A program made the position numbers and the translations under genes. 64,000 nucleotides of DNA, taken from contig NZ_CP062253.1 in the NCBI RefSeq assembly GCF_014863585.1, positions 5,021,001-5,085,000 of the forward strand. Direction: 5' to 3'. Within the stretch, counting starts at the first letter, position 1, and each line of letters begins with the position of its first letter. Shown piece by piece: positions 58,110-64,000 of this stretch. A model generated the notes under the pieces. It searched no databases, was not told where the DNA came from, and was given only the letters and a program-made list of their open reading frames with translations. This DNA comes from Pseudomonas gozinkensis (lineage in GTDB: Bacteria > Pseudomonadota > Gammaproteobacteria > Pseudomonadales > Pseudomonadaceae).

Positions 58110-59411
58110 TCAGTTCAGGTAAGGGGACCAGGACGGTTCTCTGACTTCGCCTTGAGCGGTAGGAAGCGGGAGCCTCACGCGTCCATTAATGGACACGAGC
58201 ATCAAGACTCCCCGGCCCTGCTGGCGGGTGGCGTAGATTACCATGGTGCCGTTGGGCGCAACAGTAGGCGACTCGTCCAGAGTGCTATCAGTGAGGATTT
58301 TTACACTTCCGCGCTGCAAATCCTGGGCCGCCACTTTGAAATTGGTGAAACCGTCCTGACGATGGATCATCACCAGGGTCTTTTCATCCGCCGAAAGCTT
58401 CGGGTTGGCGTTGTAGTTGCCCACGAACGTCACACGCTCGGCACCGCCGCCCCCGGCGCTGGTCTTGTAGATCTGCGGCTTGCCGCCACGGTCGGAGGTG
58501 AAGTAGATGGTCGAACCATCCTTGCCCCAGTACGGTTCGGTGTTGATGCCAGGACCTGCGGTCACGCGGGTGATCTGACGCGAACCGAGGTTCATCACAT
58601 AAATGTCCGGGTTACCGTCTTTCGACAGTACGAACGCCAGGCGATTGCCGTCCGGCGACCAGGCTGGCGCGCCGTTCAGGCCTTCGAAGTTGGTGATCTG
58701 CTCGCGGCGACCGGTGTCGATGTTCTGCATGAAGATGCGCGGACGCTTCTGCTCGAACGACACGTAGGCGATACGCTTGCCGTCCGGTGCAAAACGCGGC
58801 GACAGGATCGGCTCGCGCGATTGCAGCAGGGTCACGGCGCGGGCACCGTCGTAGTCCGAACGCTGCAGGGTGTAACGGGTGTTCTTCTCGGAGAAACGCT
58901 CGGCCGTGACGTACAGCAGGCGAGTCGAGAACGCACCTTTGATACCGGTCAGTTTTTCGAACGACTGATCGGAAATGTAGTGCGCCATGTCGCGCAGCTG
59001 TTCGGTGGTACCGGACACACTGCCGTCAGCCACTTTCTGTTCGGTGGCGACGTTGAACAAAGCCCACTGCACTTGCAGACGACCACCGGCCGGCACGATG
59101 CTGCCGACCATCATGTATTGCGCGCCCACCGCCTTCCAGTCACGGAAGATGATTTCGCTCGGCTGGCTTGGCTGGCTGATCATGTTCTGCTTTGGAATCG
59201 GCGAGTAATAGCCCGAGTTGCGCAAATCGTTACCAATGATTTCAGCCATGTCATCCGGCAGGACGGCACCGCCCTGGAAACCGAACGGTACGACGGCGAT
59301 CGGCGTTGCCCGATCGCTGCCGCTGGTGACCAGAATGTTCTTTTCATCCGCCATCGCGATCCCTGCCATGCAGCAGATCACGACCAGCATTCCTCGAAGA
59401 AGGTTTCTCAC
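58110..59411 (-). CDS. tolB: Tol-Pal system protein TolB
   Basis: A 433-aa periplasmic protein with an N-terminal domain and a six-bladed beta-propeller (repeated [46 protein letters not shown] patterns). It has a signal peptide ending near GIAMA. The start is GTG and overlaps the tolA stop as GTGA. It contacts Pal and TolA. Confidence 0.96.
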   Translation of the reverse strand: MRNLLRGMLVVICCMAGIAMADEKNILVTSGSDRATPIAVVPFGFQGGAVLPDDMAEIIGNDLRNSGYYSPIPKQNMISQPSQPSEIIFRDWKAVGAQYMMVGSIVPAGGRLQVQWALFNVATEQKVADGSVSGTTEQLRDMAHYISDQSFEKLTGIKGAFSTRLLYVTAERFSEKNTRYTLQRSDYDGARAVTLLQSREPILSPRFAPDGKRIAYVSFEQKRPRIFMQNIDTGRREQITNFEGLNGAPAWSPDGNRLAFVLSKDGNPDIYVMNLGSRQITRVTAGPGINTEPYWGKDGSTIYFTSDRGGKPQIYKTSAGGGGAERVTFVGNYNANPKLSADEKTLVMIHRQDGFTNFKVAAQDLQRGSVKILTDSTLDESPTVAPNGTMVIYATRQQGRGVLMLVSINGRVRLPLPTAQGEVREPSWSPYLN

Positions 59412-60487
59412 AAGGCTAGATCCTCAGGTGTGAATGTCATCTTGAATGAACGATACGGAGCGAAATCGCTCGGCTTCATTCCCTGCATTTCCGTCAAACG
59501 TCCAATATTCTTGACCGCTGCCACTGCCGATGCATCGAACGGACCGTCGCCACTGGACTTGGCCACGCTGACCGAAGTCACCGTACCGTCCGGCAACATG
59601 CCGATCTGCAGTACAACCGTCATGCCTTTGCGTGCCGAAGGTGGACGTGCCCAGCCTTCCGCTGCTCGCGCACGAATCAGGTCATCGAAACTGCCCGCGA
59701 CTTCATCGCCCTGCTCATCGGCCAAGGCCTGCTGGCGCTGCGGCGTGTCGGAAAGCAAATCTGCCAGGGCCTGAGCCTTTTTGTCTTCGGCGGATTTACG
59801 TGCCGCGTCCTGCGCTTTCTTCTTCGCAGCATCGGCAGCAGCTTTCTTCTTCGCGTCTTCGGCGACTTTCTTCTTCGCCTCTTCAGCTTCAGCTTTCTTC
59901 TTGGCGTCTTCGGCGGCTTTCTTCTTCGCGTCTTCGACGATCTTTTTCTTGGCTTCTTCAGCGGCCGCTTTCTTGGCCTCTTCTTCAGCAGCCTTCTTGG
60001 CTTCTTCTTCGGCTTTCTTCTTGGCTATATCAGCCAATTGTTTCTCTTCTGCCTTCTTGGCTTCGGCGGCTTTCTTCGCGTCGTCGGCTTTCTTGGCTTC
60101 ATCAGCCTTCTTCGCCTCGTCCGCTTTCTTCGCCTCATCGGCCTTCTTGGCTTCCTCGGCCTTTTGAGCCGCTTCTTCTTTCTTTTGTTCCGCAGCCTTC
60201 ACCGCTTCCTGCTCGACCTTTTTCTGCTCCATCTGCTCGACTTCAGTCTGGCGCGCGGCGGATTTCTTCGCCTCACCCGCAATCTTCTGATTGGTCTGGG
60301 TGGTTGCCTGACTTTTCGATTTCAGCTGGTACAGGGTCGCCTGGACAATCGGCTTGGCCGGCGGCAGCTCCGGGGTCAGGGCGAAACTGACGAACAGCAT
60401 GCCGAACACCAGCACGTGCAAGCCAATCGCCCAGACACTAGGCCAGAAGTAGCTTTCCGAGGCGGACGGCTCTCGCTGTTGCTGCAT
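59408..60487 (-). CDS. tolA: Tol-Pal system protein TolA
   Basis: A 359-aa inner-membrane anchored spanning protein. One N-terminal helix (about 15-38) is followed by a long Lys/Ala/Glu helix of about 200 residues with tandem KKADEA units, and a C-terminal domain (about 260-359; [20 protein letters not shown]) that binds TolB and Pal. It overlaps the tolR stop as TGATG. Confidence 0.95.
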   Translation of the reverse strand: MQQQREPSASESYFWPSVWAIGLHVLVFGMLFVSFALTPELPPAKPIVQATLYQLKSKSQATTQTNQKIAGEAKKSAARQTEVEQMEQKKVEQEAVKAAEQKKEEAAQKAEEAKKADEAKKADEAKKADEAKKADDAKKAAEAKKAEEKQLADIAKKKAEEEAKKAAEEEAKKAAAEEAKKKIVEDAKKKAAEDAKKKAEAEEAKKKVAEDAKKKAAADAAKKKAQDAARKSAEDKKAQALADLLSDTPQRQQALADEQGDEVAGSFDDLIRARAAEGWARPPSARKGMTVVLQIGMLPDGTVTSVSVAKSSGDGPFDASAVAAVKNIGRLTEMQGMKPSDFAPYRSFKMTFTPEDLAL

Positions 60488-60948
60488 CAGGGCGCCTCGG
60501 TGATCAAGCCAACGTTACCGACCCCGGCTTTCTGCAACCCGCCCATGGCGCCCATGACGGAGCCATAATCGACGGACTTGTCGCCACGGATGAAGACCTG
60601 GGTACGCTTGCCGCCTTCAGTGCCGGCACGAATGATCTTGGTCACCGCGTCGGTCATCTGTGGCAGGGTCATGGCACGGTCCTGCTGCTTCTCGGTGTCG
60701 ACTTCGCTGCCAAGGTTCCAGTAGTAGGTCTTGTCCGATTTGATCGAAATGGTCAGCACCTGGGTGTTGTTGTCCTGCGGCAAGGCTTCGCTGGAAACCT
60801 TGGGCAGATCCACTTTCACGCCCTGATTGAGCATCGGCGCAGTCACCATGAAGATGACCAGCAGCACCAGCATCACGTCGATGTAAGGCACTACGTTCAT
60901 CTCGGCGACCGGCTTGCGCTTGTGTCGGGCTCGAGTGATTAAAGCCAT
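60487..60948 (-). CDS. tolR: Tol-Pal system protein TolR
   Basis: A 153-aa ExbD-like inner-membrane protein. It has one helix near 18-38 (VVPYIDVMLVLLVIFMVTAPML) with the proton-relay Asp in YIDVML, and a periplasmic domain. It partners TolQ to energise TolA. Confidence 0.95.
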   Translation of the reverse strand: MALITRARHKRKPVAEMNVVPYIDVMLVLLVIFMVTAPMLNQGVKVDLPKVSSEALPQDNNTQVLTISIKSDKTYYWNLGSEVDTEKQQDRAMTLPQMTDAVTKIIRAGTEGGKRTQVFIRGDKSVDYGSVMGAMGGLQKAGVGNVGLITEAP

Positions 60949-60962
60949 CGTGAAATACCTGC

Positions 60963-61658
60963 TTATTCTTCGCTGGTGTGCACTTTGCGGTGCAGGATCG
61001 CCTGGAATTCATCGGCGAAGGTGTAGTAGCGGCTCAGCAAGGTTTCACTGCGGGCAGAGAAACGGTTGTAAGCGATAACGGCCGGGATCGCGGCGAACAG
61101 ACCGATCGCGGTGGCGATCAGGGCTTCGGCGATGCCGGGTGCCACGGTGGCCAGGGTGGCCTGCTGGGCGCTGGCCAGACCACGGAAGGAGTTCATGATC
61201 CCCCAGACGGTACCGAACAGACCGATGTACGGGCTGACCGAACCGACGGTGGCGAGGAACGGCAGGCTCTGCTCGAGCTTCTCTTCCTCACGGGAGATGG
61301 CGACGCGCATGGCACGGGCCACGCCTTCCATCACTGCTTCAGGATCGACACCAGGCTGCTGACGCAGACGGGAGAACTCCTTGAAGCCGGCGCGGAAGAT
61401 CTGCTCGACGCCCGAATCCGGATCCGGGTTGCTGCCGGCCTGACGGTAGAGTTTGGACAGGTCGATACCCGACCAGAAGCGCTCCTCGAAGCTCTCCAGG
61501 GCACGTCGACCGGCGCGCAGCAGGTTGCTGCGCTGAAAGATCATGATCCATGAGGTCACCGATGCGGCTACCAGGGTCAACATTACCAACTGCACCACGA
61601 TGCTGGCATTGCTGACCAGGCTCCACATGGAGGAATGGTCGACGACGTTAGCTTCCAC
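60963..61658 (-). CDS. tolQ: Tol-Pal system protein TolQ
   Basis: A 231-aa ExbB/MotA-like inner-membrane channel protein with three helices ([63 protein letters not shown]). The GTG start at 61658 follows AGGAGATAAAGC; an ATG ten codons on is the alternative. It overlaps ybgC by 11 bases. Confidence 0.94.
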   Translation of the reverse strand: MEANVVDHSSMWSLVSNASIVVQLVMLTLVAASVTSWIMIFQRSNLLRAGRRALESFEERFWSGIDLSKLYRQAGSNPDPDSGVEQIFRAGFKEFSRLRQQPGVDPEAVMEGVARAMRVAISREEEKLEQSLPFLATVGSVSPYIGLFGTVWGIMNSFRGLASAQQATLATVAPGIAEALIATAIGLFAAIPAVIAYNRFSARSETLLSRYYTFADEFQAILHRKVHTSEE

Positions 61659-62115
61659 GCTTTATCTCCTGCTTTGAGTGTGTACCCGTGCCGACCGCGT
61701 CGGCAAAGGCCGCACGCAGGTCTTCGGGAAGGGCCCGGGGTTTCAAACTGTTAGTGCGCACACAGGCCACCAGAAACTGCCCTTCGCAGAGCAGCACATT
61801 ATCCGTTGCCCGCCTGACCTGCTGTCGAAAGCGCAGGCTGGCACGGTTCAATTCGATTACATCAGCGCTTACCAGAAGCTCGTCATCCAGTCGCGCCGGC
61901 GCGTGGTAACGCGCTTCGCTGGAATGCACGACGAACAACAGGTCCTCCCCTGCCAGCGCCGACTGGGCAAAGCCCAGCTCCCGGAGCCGCTCGGTTCGAG
62001 CCCGTTCCATAAACTTGAGGTAATTAACGTAATACACGATGCCGCCCGCATCGGTGTCCTCGTAATAAACGCGACAACGATGTGCGAACGACTCAAGCCC
62101 GTTTTGCGCGCGCAT
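61648..62115 (-). CDS. ybgC: Tol-Pal-associated acyl-CoA thioesterase YbgC
   Basis: A 155-aa hot-dog thioesterase of the 4-hydroxybenzoyl-CoA type. [33 protein letters not shown] carries the catalytic Asp. It is the first gene of the tol-pal operon and is linked to phospholipid or acyl-CoA metabolism; its exact substrate in pseudomonads is uncertain. Confidence 0.93.
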   Translation of the reverse strand: MRAQNGLESFAHRCRVYYEDTDAGGIVYYVNYLKFMERARTERLRELGFAQSALAGEDLLFVVHSSEARYHAPARLDDELLVSADVIELNRASLRFRQQVRRATDNVLLCEGQFLVACVRTNSLKPRALPEDLRAAFADAVGTGTHSKQEIKRGS

Positions 62116-62242
62116 ACTCTAGTGCTTACTCCTCGGGTTGCCAATCCGGCCAGGCAACTGTTTTTCATTGTTCGAAGGCTTTACCGCAAAAGTACCGTCC
62201 TGAGACAGTACAAACGCTGAATAAATCGACAATAAATGTGTA

Positions 62243-63304
62243 TTAATCGTCCACGGCATCGAGAAACTCGTCTACCACGGGCATCTCGCCCATTCGTGTC
62301 GGAATGTTTAAACCAAAATGCAGGTACGCGTGGCGGGTAACCACCCTGCCCCGTGGTGTCCGCATGATGTAACCCTGCTGAATCAGATACGGCTCGAGCA
62401 CGTCTTCAATGGTGTGGCGTTCTTCGCTGATCGCCGCCGCCAGACTGTCGATGCCCACCGGGCCACCGTCGAACTTCTCGATCATGGTCAACAGCAGACG
62501 CCGGTCCTGATGATCGAAACCGTGCTCGTCGACATCCAGCAGGTTCAGCGCCAGATCCGCGACGGACTTGGTGATGTGGCCCTTGGCCCGGACTTCGGCG
62601 AAATCCCGTACCCGGCGCAACAGTCGGTTGGCGATCCGCGGCGTGCCACGGGCGCGGCGGGCAATCTCGAAAGCCCCTTCCGGATCCAGCGGCAGGCCGA
62701 GGATATTCGCTGAACGGCTGACAATCGTCGCCAGGTCAGCGGTGCTGTAGAACTCGAGACGCTGGACGATGCCGAAACGGTCGCGCAACGGGTTGGTCAG
62801 CATGCCCGCCCTGGTGGTCGCACCCACCAGGGTGAACGGCGGCAGATCGAGTTTGATCGAACGCGCCGCCGGCCCTTCACCGATCATGATGTCGAGCTGG
62901 AAATCTTCCATGGCCGGGTACAGCACTTCTTCTACGATCGGCGACAGGCGATGGATTTCATCGATGAACAGCACGTCGTGCGGCTCAAGATTGGTCAACA
63001 GCGCCGCCAGATCACCCGGGCGCTCCAGCACCGGGCCGGAAGTGCTCTTGATCGACACACCCATTTCCTGGGCGATGATGTTCGCCAGCGTGGTTTTACC
63101 CAGCCCCGGCGGGCCGAAGATCAGGGTGTGGTCGAGGGATTCGCTACGGCCACGGGCGGCCTGGATAAACAGTTCCATCTGCTCGCGAACGGTCGGCTGG
63201 CCGATGTACTCGGCGAGGCTGACGGGACGTATCGCCCGATCCTGGACTTCTTCGCGCTCACGCGGGCTGTGCGTGGCGGCGATCAGACGATCAGCTTCAA
63301 TCAC
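62243..63304 (-). CDS. ruvB: Holliday junction branch migration helicase RuvB
   Basis: A 353-aa AAA+ motor that drives branch migration with RuvA. Walker [16 protein letters not shown], Walker [11 protein letters not shown], sensor [18 protein letters not shown] and the C-terminal winged helix ([15 protein letters not shown]) are all present. The start codon is GTG, and it directly follows the ruvA stop. Confidence 0.97.
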   Translation of the reverse strand: MIEADRLIAATHSPREREEVQDRAIRPVSLAEYIGQPTVREQMELFIQAARGRSESLDHTLIFGPPGLGKTTLANIIAQEMGVSIKSTSGPVLERPGDLAALLTNLEPHDVLFIDEIHRLSPIVEEVLYPAMEDFQLDIMIGEGPAARSIKLDLPPFTLVGATTRAGMLTNPLRDRFGIVQRLEFYSTADLATIVSRSANILGLPLDPEGAFEIARRARGTPRIANRLLRRVRDFAEVRAKGHITKSVADLALNLLDVDEHGFDHQDRRLLLTMIEKFDGGPVGIDSLAAAISEERHTIEDVLEPYLIQQGYIMRTPRGRVVTRHAYLHFGLNIPTRMGEMPVVDEFLDAVDD

Positions 63305-63913
63305 TTAAATCATTCCCTTCAGGGCGCGTCGAATCATGTCTTCGCTGCTCAGGCCTTTCTCTTTGATCGCGGAAATCGCCTTGCTCGCTTCCTGTGGTTT
63401 GTAGCCCAGGGAAATCAGCGCGCTGACCGCATCGTTCTCGGCGGTGTTGACCGGCGCCGGGCCGTCCGGCTGGTTGGGTACCAGTGCGAACATGGCCGGC
63501 GAGGTTTCCCAGGCCTTGAAGCGATCCTTGAGTTCAACCAGCAGACGCTCGGCAGTTTTCTTGCCCACGCCCGGCACCTTGGTCAGCGCCGAGGTGTCCT
63601 GGGACTGCACGCAACGGATCAGTTCGTCGACTTCCAGACTCGACATCAAGGCCAGCGCCAGTTTCGGCCCCACACCATTGAGACGGATCAACTCGCGAAA
63701 AAAGTCTCGCTCACGCTTGCCGGCAAAACCATAGAGTAACTGCGCGTCTTCGCGTACGACCAAATGGGTGTGCAGGGTCAGCGGTTCACCGACCGACGGC
63801 AGACGATAAAGGGTGGTCATGGGCACTTCCAGCTCATACCCGAGGCCGTTTACATCCAGAATCAGGTGCGGCGGCTGTTTCTCAGCCAGAGTGCCGCGCA
63901 AGCGTCCAATCAC
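63305..63913 (-). CDS. ruvA: Holliday junction DNA helicase subunit RuvA
   Basis: A 202-aa tetrameric junction-binding protein. The N-terminal OB fold ([12 protein letters not shown]), two helix-hairpin-helix motifs ([31 protein letters not shown]) and a C-terminal RuvB-binding domain ([16 protein letters not shown]) are present. It starts with GTG, embedded in a GTGA overlap with an upstream reading frame. Confidence 0.97.
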   Translation of the reverse strand: MIGRLRGTLAEKQPPHLILDVNGLGYELEVPMTTLYRLPSVGEPLTLHTHLVVREDAQLLYGFAGKRERDFFRELIRLNGVGPKLALALMSSLEVDELIRCVQSQDTSALTKVPGVGKKTAERLLVELKDRFKAWETSPAMFALVPNQPDGPAPVNTAENDAVSALISLGYKPQEASKAISAIKEKGLSSEDMIRRALKGMI

Positions 63914-64000
63914 GTTTCAGATCCTTGAGCGTTGGCCAGCCGTGGGCTGGCGACTGTCGGAAGGAGAGTTTCGGGCCGACGACCCAGGCGCAAAACACGC
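63910..64000 (-). CDS. Possible C-terminal end of ruvC, partial
   Basis: An open frame enters from the right edge and ends in a TGA that overlaps the ruvA GTG as GTGA. It reads [13 protein letters not shown] and continues to QGSET. RuvC usually precedes ruvA and ends near GRLRL, so this could be ruvC with a C-terminal extension of about 24 residues, or a coincidentally open spacer. Only the downstream 30 codons are visible. Confidence 0.35.
   Translation of the reverse strand, partial: RVLRLGRRPETLLPTVASPRLANAQGSET

Noticed and set aside
59900..60260. KKADEA-rich repeats in tolA as unusual low-complexity insertion
   Set aside because: Long Lys/Ala/Glu helices are normal for TolA.

Overview
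The window reads as ordinary chromosome of a fluorescent Pseudomonas, most likely the P. fluorescens group. Gene order follows known Pseudomonas clusters: fadD1/fadD2/phaJ1; the zwf-pgl-eda / hexR / oprB / gtsABCD / gtrS-gltR / glk-edd / gap glucose cluster; arcDABC; the gcsR / gcvHP-sdaA-gcvT glycine cluster; and queCE / tol-pal / ruvABC. The DNA is GC rich, and the spacers carry Pseudomonas-type REP doublets (REPINs). I saw no prophage, IS element, CRISPR array or plasmid gene. The species assignment is an inference.

Layout. 1-8 kb: two tandem acyl-CoA synthetases on the minus strand, divergent from a lipase-like hydrolase and the enoyl-CoA hydratase PhaJ1, then small proteins, a class V aminotransferase and an intradiol dioxygenase. 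7.5-26.3 kb: a complete module for glucose uptake (OprB porin, GtsABCD ABC importer), sensing (GtrS/GltR), phosphorylation (Glk) and Entner-Doudoroff breakdown (Zwf, Pgl, Edd, Eda, Gap) under HexR. HexR-type operators are visible in the zwf/hexR and edd/gap spacers. 26.5-32 kb: a haem uptake island with an ECF sigma factor, FecR-like regulator, signalling TonB receptor and haem oxygenase, with Fur-box-like sites and a duplicated ECF-type promoter. 32-37 kb: a chemoreceptor, a class III CoA-transferase and AlkA. 37-44 kb: two divergent ArcD antiporter genes, then arcA, arcB and arcC, with an ANR-type box before each arcD. 44-52.4 kb: GcsR and a sigma54-controlled glycine cleavage operon that lacks glyA. 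52.4-64 kb: cold-shock protein, RDD protein, NadA, tRNA-Lys, QueC/QueE, the Tol-Pal operon, and RuvB/RuvA.

I found no wholly novel multi-gene system. The most informative new signals are regulatory. (1) TTTTTACT-N18-CGTCTCGTTAT occurs before both the haem receptor and haem oxygenase genes, and the second copy uses the T-run of a terminator. (2) A multi-box promoter block is conserved with identical spacing before gtsA and before the AGE-family epimerase gene. (3) There are four GcsR-like boxes with a textbook sigma54 promoter. (4) A divergent arcD duplication has an ANR-like box on each side. (5) Tandem palindromes lie before the dioxygenase gene. (6) Two REPIN families differ by paired stem changes.
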